From the NCBI GenBank assembly GCA_963808165.1, contig CAWEET010000011.1, positions 124,001 to 188,000 on the forward strand: a stretch of DNA of 64,000 bases, given 5' to 3'. The notes below the pieces were generated by a model. It saw only the letters and a program-made list of their open reading frames with translations, searched no databases and was not told where the DNA came from. Of this stretch, positions 47,790 to 56,830 are shown piece by piece. A program made the position numbers and the translations under genes. Numbering within the stretch: position 1 is the stretch's first letter; each line of letters begins with the position of its first letter. The stretch comes from Thiosocius sp963808165 (GTDB lineage: Bacteria; Pseudomonadota; Gammaproteobacteria; Chromatiales; Chromatiaceae).

Positions 47790-49009
47790 CACAACCCCCC
47801 GGCCGCGGGTGTTCCACGGCGCTCATAAGGCCTGAGTTCGACACGCTCGCCGGCATCGACCGCACCGATCTCCGCATCGCTGAGGTAACAGCCCGGATCT
47901 TCGGCCCACGGATCGCCGGTGAGCTGCCAGGCGCGCGTGCGACTGTTCCCACCGCAGATATCACGCTGCGCGCACTGTGCGCAGCGCCCCTTGAGCGGCC
48001 GGTCAGTGCGTTTCAGCCCAGCCATCAGCGGGTCGCTGACATCCCCCCAGATTGCGGAGAACGGGCGCTGCTTCACGTTGCCCAGTGTGTAGTCCCACCA
48101 CATGGTATCCGGGTGGACATTGCCGAGGTTGTCGATATTGGCGATGTTGACACCCGATGCGTTGCCGCCCCAGCGCCGCAGCATGGCCGCCAGAGTCTCG
48201 GCCCGGTCCGGCAAATGGCGCTGCGCCCATTGCAGCAGATAGACGCCGTCGGCATCGTTGTTGCCGGTGACGAACTCGCGCGGCTCGCCGCGCATGATCT
48301 GATTCCAGCTGGTCTCGATCAGCAGGTCCATCGCCGCGCGGGTGAGCTGATGCCGGGCATCGTCGGCGCGATTCTTGTTGCCGCGGCCGGCATAATTGAG
48401 ATGCGAGAGATAGAACTTGTCGATGCCCTCCCGTTCCATCAGACGCAGCAGATCGGGTAGATCGCGTGCGTTGTCCCGGGTCAGGGTGAAGCGCAGCCCG
48501 ACCTTGATCCCCGCATCGAGACACAGCCGGATACCCCGCAGCGCCTGGTCGAATGCACCCAGCCTGCGGCGGAATCGGTCGTGGGTTTCGCGCATGCCGT
48601 CGAGGCTGATACCAACATAGTCATAGCCGATGCCGGCGATCGACGCGATGTTGTCCCGCGTGATCAGGGTGCCGTTGCTCGACAGGCCGACATAGAAGCC
48701 CATCGCCCTGGCCCGTTGCGATATGTCGAAGATGTCCGGGTGCATCAGGGGTTCGCCACCAGACAGGATCAGCACAGGTACGCCGTAGCGCTTCAGGTCG
48801 TCCATTACCGCAAACACCTCCGCGCGCGACAGCTCGCCGGGGAAGTCCTTGTCGGTCGACGTCGCATAGCAGTGCTTGCAGGTCAGGTTGCAGCGTCGGA
48901 TCAGATTCCAGATCACCACCGGCCCGCTCCGAACCGCAGGCTGCACGCGGCGCGGTGCGGCCTCGGATTCGGCCAGTACCTGCAGATAGCGTGTCAGTCG
49001 AAACATCAT
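47789..49009 (-). CDS. nirJ: NirJ, radical SAM enzyme of heme d1 biosynthesis
   Basis: The product (406 aa) has the radical SAM motif CNLTCKHCYATSTDKDFPGE and the glycine-rich SAM site LILSGGEPLMHPDIFD. A C-terminal cysteine set (CAQCAQRDICGGNSRTRAWQ, then CYLSDAEIG) marks a SPASM-type second cluster. NirJ removes propionate side chains and forms the keto groups of heme d1. The start is one of two adjacent ATGs (49009 or 49006), with GGAG just upstream. It lies 20 bases after nirGH. Confidence 0.95.
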   Translation of the reverse strand: MMFRLTRYLQVLAESEAAPRRVQPAVRSGPVVIWNLIRRCNLTCKHCYATSTDKDFPGELSRAEVFAVMDDLKRYGVPVLILSGGEPLMHPDIFDISQRARAMGFYVGLSSNGTLITRDNIASIAGIGYDYVGISLDGMRETHDRFRRRLGAFDQALRGIRLCLDAGIKVGLRFTLTRDNARDLPDLLRLMEREGIDKFYLSHLNYAGRGNKNRADDARHQLTRAAMDLLIETSWNQIMRGEPREFVTGNNDADGVYLLQWAQRHLPDRAETLAAMLRRWGGNASGVNIANIDNLGNVHPDTMWWDYTLGNVKQRPFSAIWGDVSDPLMAGLKRTDRPLKGRCAQCAQRDICGGNSRTRAWQLTGDPWAEDPGCYLSDAEIGAVDAGERVELRPYERRGTPAAGGL

Positions 49010-49029
49010 GCAGCTCCGATGGAATTGCG

Positions 49030-50019
49030 TCAGGCAGCCAGCCGCAGCCCGGTTTTTTTCAATACCGCGGTACTGAACAACACGTCGTGTGCGCGAATGC
49101 TGTCACCCAGCAGGCGCCTCAGGTGCCGTACCTTGTCACGCACCTCGTCGCGGTCATGGCCGTGCACCATCGCGAACAGATTGTAGGGCCATACCCCTGG
49201 TTGACGCGGTCGCTCATAGCAGTGACTGACGAAATCCATCGCGCCGATGCGCGCGCCGAGTTCGTCCACTGCCTCGTCCGGCACGTCCCATACCGTCATG
49301 CCATTGCCGCGCAGACCCAAGCGGTAGTGATGCGGCACCGCGCCGATGCGGCGGATCACCCCTGCCGAAAGCATCTGCCGGAGATGCCCCATGACCGCGT
49401 CGACGGGCAGATCCAGCCCCGCCGCAACCTGCGCATAGGGCTCTGCGACCAACGGCAGCCCGGCCTGCGTCGCCGTGACGATGCGCCGTGCCTGCGGTGA
49501 AATCCTCAGGATCCGGTCCGACCTTCGCGGCACCGGAACCGGCACGGTCCGGACCCGCCCCTGCGCATCGATCTCAAGCCAGAGCCCCAGATAGAACTCG
49601 CGCAGCTTCGGAAAATTGTATACCGGCAACCCGGTGACTGCGTGTATCCGTGTAACGCAGTCCTCGATGGCCGACTCATGCTCGCAGGCCAGCACGAACC
49701 ACATATTCAGCCGGTGCTCCCGTCGGTAGTTGTGTGCCACGTCCGGCAGGCGGTTCACCTTTGCCGCGACCCGTTCGAATTCCGAATCCGGCACGCTCAG
49801 CGCCGCCAGCGTGACCGCCCCACCGAGCCGAGCCGCATCGTACAAGGGGCCGAAGCGACTGAGGTGCCCCTGTTCGAGCAACTGCCGAACAGTCTGGATC
49901 AGGACGGCCTCTGTCATGCCGAGTTTTGCCGCGACACCGTGAAAGGGTCTCCCGACAATCGGGAAACCGCCCTGAAATCGGTTGATGAACGCGCATGCCT
50001 CAGGCGTCGGAGCCGTCAT
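49030..50019 (-). CDS. NirG-NirH fusion, siroheme decarboxylase subunits
   Basis: The product (329 aa from ATG 50019) carries two AsnC/Lrp-like siroheme decarboxylase domains in one chain. Residues about 5-150 resemble NirG (INRFQGGFPIVGRPFHGVAA, HNYRREHRLNMWFVLACEHE). Residues about 170-325 resemble NirH (TATQAGLPLVAEPYAQVAAG, PHHYRLGLRGNGMTVWDVPD, SHCYERPRQPGVWPYNLFAM). In Pseudomonas these are four separate genes nirD-L-G-H. The start forms an ATGA overlap with the end of nirL. The complex turns 12,18-decarboxylation of siroheme into didecarboxysiroheme. Confidence 0.88.
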   Translation of the reverse strand: MTAPTPEACAFINRFQGGFPIVGRPFHGVAAKLGMTEAVLIQTVRQLLEQGHLSRFGPLYDAARLGGAVTLAALSVPDSEFERVAAKVNRLPDVAHNYRREHRLNMWFVLACEHESAIEDCVTRIHAVTGLPVYNFPKLREFYLGLWLEIDAQGRVRTVPVPVPRRSDRILRISPQARRIVTATQAGLPLVAEPYAQVAAGLDLPVDAVMGHLRQMLSAGVIRRIGAVPHHYRLGLRGNGMTVWDVPDEAVDELGARIGAMDFVSHCYERPRQPGVWPYNLFAMVHGHDRDEVRDKVRHLRRLLGDSIRAHDVLFSTAVLKKTGLRLAA

Positions 50020-50570
50020 CCCGATGGCTCCGACGGTGATGCCCCCGACGCATGTCCGGCATCGCCGCCGCCGTAGCGGGCGCCGCGCTGCTTGAAGCGG
50101 CGACGGCTGAACAACACCCGGTGCTCGACACTTTCGAGGCCGCAACCCCGAACGAGCCCGCCCACGTGCGCCAGCACCTGGTCGCGGTCGCGCCCATGGA
50201 TCATCGTAAACAGGTTGTATGGCCACTCCGGCGGTCGACGCGTTCTGCGGTAGCAGAGGGTGACGATGGGCTGATCGCCCAGCCAACGGCCGACCTCACC
50301 GACCCGCTCGTCGGGTATATCCCACACCACCATCGCATTGGCGTCGTAACCGAGTTCGTGATGACGCACGACCACTCCCAGGCGCTTGATCACACCCTGC
50401 TCGAGCAGGGCAGCGAGGTGGCGGATGACTTCACGCTCGGTGAGACCGACCCGTCTGCCGATCGCGGCGTATGGCCGGGGGACCAGCGGCAGGCCAACCT
50501 GGACCGCCTCGATCAGTGCGCGCAGCATGGGGTCGTTGAGCGCCGGATGCGGTGTCACGTTCATGTCCAT
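50016..50570 (-). CDS. nirL: NirL-like siroheme decarboxylase subunit
   Basis: The product (184 aa) is a single siroheme decarboxylase module: EAVQVGLPLVPRPYAAIGRR, a helix-turn-helix-like REVIRHLAALLEQGVIKRLG, then VRHHELGYDANAMVVWDIPD and CYRRTRRPPEWPYNLFTMIH. The 20-residue C-terminal tail (GGGDAGHASGASPSEPSG) is low complexity. It overlaps nirD at the start (ATG 50570 or 50564) and nirGH at the end. It acts with the other Nir decarboxylase subunits on siroheme. Confidence 0.88.
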   Translation of the reverse strand: MDMNVTPHPALNDPMLRALIEAVQVGLPLVPRPYAAIGRRVGLTEREVIRHLAALLEQGVIKRLGVVVRHHELGYDANAMVVWDIPDERVGEVGRWLGDQPIVTLCYRRTRRPPEWPYNLFTMIHGRDRDQVLAHVGGLVRGCGLESVEHRVLFSRRRFKQRGARYGGGDAGHASGASPSEPSG

Positions 50571-51031
50571 TGCAGGCGAAACCCCAGATCGATGAAATAG
50601 TCTTCCAGCATCGGCAGGTCGAGCGGCTCGAGCCCGGTCGCCGATGCAATCGACTCGAGCACCGCTTGGAGCCGTTCCCTGTCGGCAGCGGTCACGACGA
50701 ACCAGAGGTTATAGTGGTGCTCCCGCTCGTAGTTGTGGTTGACCTCGGCGAACGCGCTGACGATATCGGCGATCCCGGTGAGAGCATCCGGTGGAACCGC
50801 CAAGGCGGCAAGCGTGCTGACACCGATGCGGTTGGGGCGGAATACCGGCCCCACCCGGCTGACGACCCCGTCGTCATGCAGCCGTTGCAAGCCATCGAGC
50901 AGCTGTTGCTCAGTCTGGCCGAGCGCCTGCGCGACACGGGCGAACGGACGCGGCTCCAGCGGCAGACCTTGCTGATAATCATCCAGCAGACGCCGTTCCG
51001 CCTCGCTCAGGGTGACTGTCTGTCTGCCCAT
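50561..51031 (-). CDS. nirD: NirD-like siroheme decarboxylase subunit
   Basis: The product (156 aa) begins at ATG 51031 with GGAG 6 bases upstream. It has the module LLDDYQQGLPLEPRPFARVA, DGVVSRVGPVFRPNRIGVST and VNHNYEREHHYNLWFVVTAA, characteristic of NirD. It works in the heme d1 pathway with NirL and NirGH. It is 10 bases after nirF. Confidence 0.88.
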   Translation of the reverse strand: MGRQTVTLSEAERRLLDDYQQGLPLEPRPFARVAQALGQTEQQLLDGLQRLHDDGVVSRVGPVFRPNRIGVSTLAALAVPPDALTGIADIVSAFAEVNHNYEREHHYNLWFVVTAADRERLQAVLESIASATGLEPLDLPMLEDYFIDLGFRLQWT

Positions 51032-51040
51032 GCCGGTCTC

Positions 51041-52234
51041 CTACAAACCTATGCGGTGAGCGCGAGCGGTCATAAAGATGCCGCTCGGCTTGCTGGCCGG
51101 CAGCACCGCAAGGCGTTCGAATGTCGCGGTATCGTAGACCTGGAGCTGGTCCGCATCGCGCACCGACACCCAGACCTCTTCGCCGCGCGGCTCGAACTCC
51201 ATATGCAGCACACCGGGACCAGGTTTGAGCGTCTGCTCGACCGCAAGACTCGGTACGTCGATGATCTGTACGGTGTCGTTGTCGGGCATCGCGAAATTCA
51301 CCCAGACCTGGCGGCCGTCCGGCCGGGCCATCACGAATACCGGTTGGCCTTGCACCGCGATGCGGCCTACCTGCTGCCAGCTCAGCATATCGATGACCAA
51401 CACCTCGTGGCGCCCCACGGCAGGGACGAAGGCGTGCGTGCCGGCCACGGCCCACCCCTCGAGGTGGGGCATCTTATACACAGGCAGCTTGGCCTCTCCC
51501 CTGCCGTAATCGCCCAGAATGCGCCGCACGCCCTGCTCCGGGTGCCACAAATCCAGCAGGGCCAGGCCGTCTTCACCAAACAGGCCGGCAAGGTAGTAAC
51601 GACCGTCCCCGGTAATGAAGGCATCATAGGGATTCCTGCCGATGCCGCTGAACTTCTGCAAGCGAGGCGCCCTCGGATCACTCACGTCGGCGACCCAGAT
51701 CTGTCCTGCATCCCACAGGCTGAACACGAATCGCTGTCCCGGCGCATCGACCAGGCCGATCACCTTGGACAACTGACCGGGGGCATACTCGGCCGGGATA
51801 TCGGCCAGCAACGCCAGCGTGTCGGCATCGAACACCTTGACGCCGCCGGGCGTGTAGTTGGACACGGCGACCAGTCGCCCATCCTGGGAGATGGCACCGC
51901 CGATGCTGTTACCGGCCTGGACCCTGCGCCCGACCAGGGTCGCGGTGAGCAGGTCGACCTTGCTCAGCCCGCCGTCGCGGCCGAACACATAGGCATAGCG
52001 CCCGTCGCGCGAGTACACCGCCGAGGCGTGCGACAGGTCGCCGAGTCCGCCAATCTTCCCGATCGACTGGTTGGTCGTGGTGTCGAGGATCTGCACGCTG
52101 CCGTCGGCGCGCTGGATCACGATCGCCAGGTCACCGGTGCCGCGCAGTGCGCCTCCCGCCTCCGCGGCCAGTGACCCCAGCAGGCCGGCAAGCAACACCA
52201 GCATGGCCGCCACGGTCTTGAGTTCGGCCGTCAT
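51041..52234 (-). CDS. nirF: NirF, periplasmic heme d1 biosynthesis protein
   Basis: The product (397 aa from ATG 52234) has a hydrophobic N-terminus (VAAMLVLLAGLLGSLAAEAG) and a d1-binding beta-propeller. Typical pieces are SHASAVYSRDGRYAYVFGRD, NSIGGAISQDGRLVAVSNYT, KMPHLEGWAVAG and VLHMEFEPRGEEVWVSVRDA. NirF is a dehydrogenase-like step in d1 formation, related to the d1 domain of NirS. The frame continues upstream to 52489 across the nirC gene, but that part is not coding. It follows nirC by 44 bases. Confidence 0.92.
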   Translation of the reverse strand: MTAELKTVAAMLVLLAGLLGSLAAEAGGALRGTGDLAIVIQRADGSVQILDTTTNQSIGKIGGLGDLSHASAVYSRDGRYAYVFGRDGGLSKVDLLTATLVGRRVQAGNSIGGAISQDGRLVAVSNYTPGGVKVFDADTLALLADIPAEYAPGQLSKVIGLVDAPGQRFVFSLWDAGQIWVADVSDPRAPRLQKFSGIGRNPYDAFITGDGRYYLAGLFGEDGLALLDLWHPEQGVRRILGDYGRGEAKLPVYKMPHLEGWAVAGTHAFVPAVGRHEVLVIDMLSWQQVGRIAVQGQPVFVMARPDGRQVWVNFAMPDNDTVQIIDVPSLAVEQTLKPGPGVLHMEFEPRGEEVWVSVRDADQLQVYDTATFERLAVLPASKPSGIFMTARAHRIGL

Positions 52235-52278
52235 CGACCCATCGCCTTCGCGGAATTCTGTACCAGAACGCCCACTGT

Positions 52279-52596
52279 TCACTGTGCTCCCTCCCCGTCG
52301 AGTAGCCGCTGCACCAGCCAGATGGCATCCACCTCGCTGATCAGCGGGCCCCATGGCGGCATCGCGGTACCCGGCCGCCCATCCAGAATCGTCCTCACCA
52401 GCAAGCCCGCAGGCTTGCCGGCCAGGCTGTCGGGCAGCAGCGCCGGTCCGAGCCCCCCGCGCAAGGTCAGCCCGTGGCATGAACCACAATCCTGCTGCAG
52501 CAGGTGAAGCAGTTCACGCTGGCGCGTCTCCCCCGGTTGCCCGAGCGCCGCGAGCACCCAGCCACTAAGCACCAGCAGAGTGATCCAGCGCGACAT
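52279..52596 (-). CDS. nirC: NirC, small monoheme cytochrome c
   Basis: The product (105 aa from ATG 52596, with GGGAGGT upstream) has a signal peptide (RWITLLVLSGWVLAALG) and one heme motif, CGSCHGLTLRGGLGPALLP. The C-terminal VDAIWLVQRLLDGEG closes a small class I cytochrome. NirC can give electrons to NirS and serves in heme d1 maturation. Its 5' end overlaps the 3' end of nirE by 32 bases. Confidence 0.88.
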   Translation of the reverse strand: MSRWITLLVLSGWVLAALGQPGETRQRELLHLLQQDCGSCHGLTLRGGLGPALLPDSLAGKPAGLLVRTILDGRPGTAMPPWGPLISEVDAIWLVQRLLDGEGAQ

Positions 52597-53359
52597 CGGG
52601 CACCTCCCCAGTAGGCTGAAACCAATCCAGTTCACCGGCCAGCGCGACGGTACGCCCGATGATGATCAACAGCGGCGAGTCCAGACCGAGCTGCCGGACA
52701 CGGTCCGCCAGCGTCAACAGGTCGCCAAACACACGGCGCTGCCATGGCGTCGTGCCGTCCTGTACCGCCAATGCCGGTGTGGCCGGGTCGAGTCCCGCCT
52801 TCACCAGCTTCGAGCAGATCCGCTCGAGGTTGGACTTGCCCATGTAGATGACCAGCGTGGCATCCGGGTCGGCGAGGGCCTGCCAGTCCAGATCGATCGG
52901 CTCGTCGTTGCGAAAATGTCCGGTGACCAGGCGCACGCCTCGGCTGACGCCACGGTGGGTCAGCGGAACCCCGGCATAGGCACTGCAGGCCGCCGCTGCG
53001 GTGACCCCGGGCACGATCTCGAATTCGATCCCCTGTCGGCGCAGATGCAGCGCCTCTTCGCTGCCACGGCCGAAGATCAGCGGGTCTCCGCCCTTCAGGC
53101 GCACGACCATGCGCCGATGCCTTGCCAGGCCGGTCAGCAGCTCGTTGATCTCCTCCTGCGGCATACTGTGGTGCCCCGCCGATTTGCCGACGCTGATGCG
53201 CGACACACCTGCCGGGATCAGGTCGAGAACCGCCGCGGAGATCAGACGGTCGTAGACGACGACATCCGCCTGCTGCATCAGTCGCAGCGCCTTGACGGTC
53301 AACAGGTCCGGATCACCCGGCCCCGCACCTACCAGATAGACCTTGGCTTCTTGTTGCAT
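52565..53359 (-). CDS. nirE: uroporphyrinogen-III C-methyltransferase (NirE/CobA)
   Basis: The product (264 aa from ATG 53359) makes precorrin-2, the entry to heme d1. Motifs: VYLVGAGPGDPDLLTVKAL, VVRLKGGDPLIFGRGSEEAL, the PGVTAAAACSAYAGVPLTHR block, and ATLVIYMGKSNLERI. An alternative ATG at 53374 adds five residues. The place within the nir operon, directly after nirS, supports the nirE name over a siroheme-only cobA. No cysG-type dehydrogenase domain is fused. Confidence 0.92.
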   Translation of the reverse strand: MQQEAKVYLVGAGPGDPDLLTVKALRLMQQADVVVYDRLISAAVLDLIPAGVSRISVGKSAGHHSMPQEEINELLTGLARHRRMVVRLKGGDPLIFGRGSEEALHLRRQGIEFEIVPGVTAAAACSAYAGVPLTHRGVSRGVRLVTGHFRNDEPIDLDWQALADPDATLVIYMGKSNLERICSKLVKAGLDPATPALAVQDGTTPWQRRVFGDLLTLADRVRQLGLDSPLLIIIGRTVALAGELDWFQPTGEVPDVALDHSAGA

Positions 53360-53392
53360 CTCTCGTCCCAGCATCTTCGGGGGTTGATCGCG

Positions 53393-53416
53393 AGTTGCGG
53401 GGCGCACCCCGCAACT
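53393..53416 (-). terminator. strong stem-loop after nirS
   Basis: AGTTGCGGGG and CCCCGCAACT form a 10-bp perfect stem with a CGCA loop, 9 bases past the nirS stop codon and before nirE. No T-run follows. It probably stabilises or partly ends the nirS mRNA, so that the reductase is made in excess of the d1 enzymes. Confidence 0.65.
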
Positions 53417-53425
53417 TACCGGACA

Positions 53426-55153
53426 TCAGTAGATGTCGTGCATGGTGTTGTAGACGTTGAACTTGCCGGTCGGCGTGATCAGCCGCTCGTCCTTGATCAC
53501 CGTCTTCAGCTTGCGCGTGTTGTCGTCGAGCACGACGATTGCAGACTTTTGCTCCTTGCCGTTCCACACCGAGAACCAGACCTCGTCACCGGCCTTGTTG
53601 TACTCGGGCTGCACGACGCGTTTGGGACCCTCGCCCAGCTCGGCCCACTCGGCGATCGGCAGAACCTCAAAACCCTTGCCGAGGTTGTCGATGTCGAACA
53701 CCGCCACCGACTGGCTGATCGGCTCGGCCGGGTTCAGCGCAGTATCCACATACAGGTTCTTCGATTTCGGATGGGTCTTTATGAACAGCGAGCCACCGCC
53801 CTGGCCATTGATCGACTGCACCATCTTCCAGGCGTTGTCGGGATGACCCTGCGGATCGGTCCCGATCATCGCGATGCTCTGGTCACCCAGGTGACTGGTC
53901 GCCCACACCGGACCGAATTCGGGATGATTGAAGTTGGCACCGCGGCCGGGGTGCGGGATCTGGCCGACATCGATCAGCGCGGCCAGCTTATCCTCCTTGG
54001 AATCGACCACTGCAATCTTGTTGGACTTGTTGGCAGCCGTCAGGAAATAACGCAGCGTCGAGTCCCAGCCACCATCGTGCAGGAAGCGAGCGGCCTCGAT
54101 CTCGGTCACCTTGAGGTTTTTCAGGTCCTCATAGTTGACCATCAGGATCTTGCCGGTCTCCTTGACGTTGACGATGAACTCCGGGTGCTCGTGCGAGGCC
54201 ACGATCGCCGCCACACGCGGCTCCGGGTGGAACTCCTGGGTATCGACCGTCATGCCGCGGGTGCCGACCACCTTCAATGGCTCGAGGGTCTCGCCATCCA
54301 TGATCACAAACTGTGGCGGCCAGTAGGTACCGGCGATCGCGTACTTGTCTTCCCATCCCTTGAACTTCGATGTCTCGACCGAGCGCGCCTCCATGCCGAC
54401 CTTGATCTCGGCAACGGTTTCCGGCTTCTCCATCCACAGGTCGATCATATTGACTCTGGCATCGCGCCCGATCACGAACAGGTAACGGCCGGAAGCAGAA
54501 AGCCGCGAAATATGCACTGCATAACCCGTCTTGATGACACTGACGATCTCTTTTGAGCCACCGTCGATCAATGCCACCTGACCGCTGTCACGCAGGGTCA
54601 CCGAGAACAGGTCCTCCAGATTGAGATCGTTCATCTGCTTGGTCGGCCGCTTGTCCGGCGGGATCACGAGTTTCCACGAGGCCTTCATCTCGTTCATCCC
54701 ATACTCGGGTGGCTGTGGCGGCTCGTGCTGCAGATAACGCGCCATCATGTCTACATCGGCATCGTTGAGTTCGCCGGAGGACCCCCAGTTCGGCATCCCC
54801 AGCGGGGAGCCATAGGTAATGAAGGCCTTGAGGTATTCGGTGCCGCGGGTGCCGGTGATGTCGGTGGTCAACGGCTTGCCGGTTGCACCCTTGCGTAGCA
54901 CCCCGTGGCAACCGGCGCAGCGCTCGAAAAAGATCTGCTTCGCGCGCGCGAATTCGTCGGCGGTCATCGATGGACCTTCGCCCCCGATCAGATCCTTGGT
55001 CACAGCGGGGTCCATGGCGACCGGTGCGCCCTGGTACTTCATGTCCTCGGCCGGCGTGCCGGGGTGCCCGCTGGTGGCCGCACCGGCTACCCCCATGGCC
55101 AGCATCAGGGCAGACAGTGCAAACGCACCGCCAATGATGTTTCGGCTAGTCAT
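53426..55153 (-). CDS. nirS: cytochrome cd1 nitrite reductase NirS
   Basis: The product (575 aa) reduces nitrite to NO in the periplasm. It has a signal peptide (ALSALMLAMGVAGA), a cytochrome c domain with CAGCHGVLRKGATGKPLTTD, and an eight-bladed d1 propeller. Propeller landmarks include VHISRLSASGRYLFVIGRDA, SHEHPEFIVNVKETGKILMV with active-site histidines, IPHPGRGANFNHPEFGPVWA and the C-terminal TPTGKFNVYNTMHDIY. Size and order are normal for NirS. Two FNR/DNR boxes are upstream; the nearer predicts a leader of about 55 bases. Confidence 0.98.
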   Translation of the reverse strand: MTSRNIIGGAFALSALMLAMGVAGAATSGHPGTPAEDMKYQGAPVAMDPAVTKDLIGGEGPSMTADEFARAKQIFFERCAGCHGVLRKGATGKPLTTDITGTRGTEYLKAFITYGSPLGMPNWGSSGELNDADVDMMARYLQHEPPQPPEYGMNEMKASWKLVIPPDKRPTKQMNDLNLEDLFSVTLRDSGQVALIDGGSKEIVSVIKTGYAVHISRLSASGRYLFVIGRDARVNMIDLWMEKPETVAEIKVGMEARSVETSKFKGWEDKYAIAGTYWPPQFVIMDGETLEPLKVVGTRGMTVDTQEFHPEPRVAAIVASHEHPEFIVNVKETGKILMVNYEDLKNLKVTEIEAARFLHDGGWDSTLRYFLTAANKSNKIAVVDSKEDKLAALIDVGQIPHPGRGANFNHPEFGPVWATSHLGDQSIAMIGTDPQGHPDNAWKMVQSINGQGGGSLFIKTHPKSKNLYVDTALNPAEPISQSVAVFDIDNLGKGFEVLPIAEWAELGEGPKRVVQPEYNKAGDEVWFSVWNGKEQKSAIVVLDDNTRKLKTVIKDERLITPTGKFNVYNTMHDIY

Positions 55154-55242
55154 CAGAAATTTCTCCTTCTCAGCTCAGGGCGTCGATACGGATGAACGAT
55201 GTCGCGGCAGGGGTAATGCTAGGTGGGGGGGGACCGTCCACC

Positions 55243-55256
55243 TTGATGAAAATCAA
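55243..55256 (-). promoter_or_regulatory. FNR/DNR-type box upstream of nirS (proximal)
   Basis: TTGATGAAAATCAA on the plus strand (TTGATTTTCATCAA on the coding strand) is centred at 55249.5. The expected transcript start is near 55208, 55 bases before the nirS ATG at 55153. Confidence 0.75.
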
Positions 55257-55280
55257 TTGGTGCAAAAAGCGCCGGATCAG

Positions 55281-55294
55281 TTGATTTGAGTCAA
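55281..55294 (-). promoter_or_regulatory. FNR/DNR-type box overlapping the nirI stop codon
   Basis: On the minus strand this reads TTGACTCAAATCAA; its TGA is the stop codon of nirI (55293-55291). It is 38 bases (centre to centre) from the proximal nirS box, the same distance as between the two nosZ boxes. Confidence 0.65.
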
Positions 55295-56796
55295 TGCGGC
55301 TTCCGTCGCGCGAGGCGCGCCTTCACCTCGGCCTTCTTGCGCCGCTCGACCAGCGGCGGGCAGCGTCGATCGTTCCAGTAAGTGACCTGGCAGTCCAGGC
55401 AGTAGTGGCATTCGGTCTCCACGATCTCACCAGTCGGGCGTATCGCCTGTACCTCGCACTCGCGCGCACAGGTCTGACAGGGACGCCCGCACTCCTTGCG
55501 CCGGCGCAGCCAGTCGAAGATTCGAAAACGCGAGGGAAAGGTGAGCGCGGCACCCAATGGACAGAGATAGCGACAAAAGGCCTTGCGTATGAACAGGCCG
55601 GTCAGTAGCAGCGCCGCCGCATAGGCGATAAAAGGCCAGTTGCGGATAAAGCGCAGCGAGAACACCGTCTTGAACGGCTCCACCTCGGCGAACAGCTCGG
55701 CAGTGGCCAGCGACTGCAGCGAGAGACCGAACAGGCCGATCAGCAAGACATATTTCAGTGCGAGCAAGCGCTCATGCACCACGGTCGGCAGTTCCCAAGC
55801 CTTGATTCCCAGGTGCTGACCAACACGGAACAGCAGTTCCTGCAAGGCACCGAACGGACACAGCCAGCCGCAGTAAACACCCCGTCCCCATAGCAGCATG
55901 GTGACAGCGACGAAGCACCATAGAAGGAACATCATCGGATCGATCAGAAAACTCTCCCACTGAAAACCGCCGAGCAGGGAACCCACGAAGGTCAGCACGT
56001 TCACCACCGACAACTGCGCATGGCCATAGACGCCGATAAACAGCAGCGTGAACAGCAGGTACGCGGTACGCACGCGGACCAGGAACGTCGGGTGGCGCGC
56101 CAACCAGTCCTGGAAAAGCAGGATCAGCAGCAAGGCCAGCAGGCCAACGCCCAGGATTGCGATCTGCCACTGCCGCTCGGCCCACAGCATGAGCCAAAGC
56201 GGTTCAGGCGGTTCGAAGCGGCGAGACTTCCCTTCGTGCACCAATAGCCCCCGGGCAAGCGCCACCTTACGCAAGCTCTCGCTGATCGAGCGATTTAGCA
56301 CCATCGCCGTGATAGTCGCACCGCTGATCCCGTCGATTACCTGCCGCCCGGGCGCCGGCTGGCCGTCAATACGGACCTCATCGGCAATGCGCAGCCCCAC
56401 ATACTGTCCGACATACTCCACCAGGTCATCCTCTGAGATGCCGACCACCAGGATCGGCTCCTCGTGGGCCACGATGCGCACGCCCCGGACCTCGCCGGCG
56501 GTATCGAATCCGACCAGTGCATTGATCGGCCTGCCCGAGTAAGCGGGGATCGGCGCGATGTCCGAGGTCAGTAGGGCATAGCCCACAATGTCGTTCGCGC
56601 CGTACAGAATTGCCGCAGGAGGGTCACCATCGCTGGTGCCGACCCGCTGCAGCCCCGGGAACATCGCACGCAGTTCTTCGGCCAAGTCCGCCGGCACCTG
56701 TGCAGCCGAAAGATGGGGCAACAGGCATCCGAGCAACAGCACGAACGCCAACGCAAGCCAGCGGCGCTCGATGCGGAACCTCTCGGGTCGTTTCAT
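55291..56796 (-). CDS. nirI: NirI/NosR-type membrane flavo-iron-sulfur protein
   Basis: The product (501 aa) begins with a signal-like helix (WLALAFVLLLGCLLPHLSA) and a periplasmic FMN-binding domain; the FMN-linking threonine is in DGISGATITAMVLNRS. Five or six membrane helices follow, with WGRGVYCGWLCPFGALQELL and AFCRYLCPLGAALTF, then a cytoplasmic cysteine-rich end (CGRPCQTCARECEVQAI, CHYCLDCQVTYWNDRRCPP). NosR and NirI look alike. The place next to nirS and the absence of clade I nos genes favour NirI, needed for nirS expression or electron supply. A role for NosZ cannot be excluded. Confidence 0.85.
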   Translation of the reverse strand: MKRPERFRIERRWLALAFVLLLGCLLPHLSAAQVPADLAEELRAMFPGLQRVGTSDGDPPAAILYGANDIVGYALLTSDIAPIPAYSGRPINALVGFDTAGEVRGVRIVAHEEPILVVGISEDDLVEYVGQYVGLRIADEVRIDGQPAPGRQVIDGISGATITAMVLNRSISESLRKVALARGLLVHEGKSRRFEPPEPLWLMLWAERQWQIAILGVGLLALLLILLFQDWLARHPTFLVRVRTAYLLFTLLFIGVYGHAQLSVVNVLTFVGSLLGGFQWESFLIDPMMFLLWCFVAVTMLLWGRGVYCGWLCPFGALQELLFRVGQHLGIKAWELPTVVHERLLALKYVLLIGLFGLSLQSLATAELFAEVEPFKTVFSLRFIRNWPFIAYAAALLLTGLFIRKAFCRYLCPLGAALTFPSRFRIFDWLRRRKECGRPCQTCARECEVQAIRPTGEIVETECHYCLDCQVTYWNDRRCPPLVERRKKAEVKARLARRKPH

Positions 56797-56830
56797 TGGG
56801 GAAAAATGCTAAATCGCAACTGCACCCGCC

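Noticed and set aside
52580..54556. Long plus-strand frame (658 codons) opposite nirE and nirS
   Set aside because: Antisense shadow of strongly supported genes.
55291..56796. Calling this gene nosR
   Set aside because: NosR and NirI share architecture; the location upstream of nirS and the clade II type of the nos cluster favour NirI, though sequence alone does not settle it.
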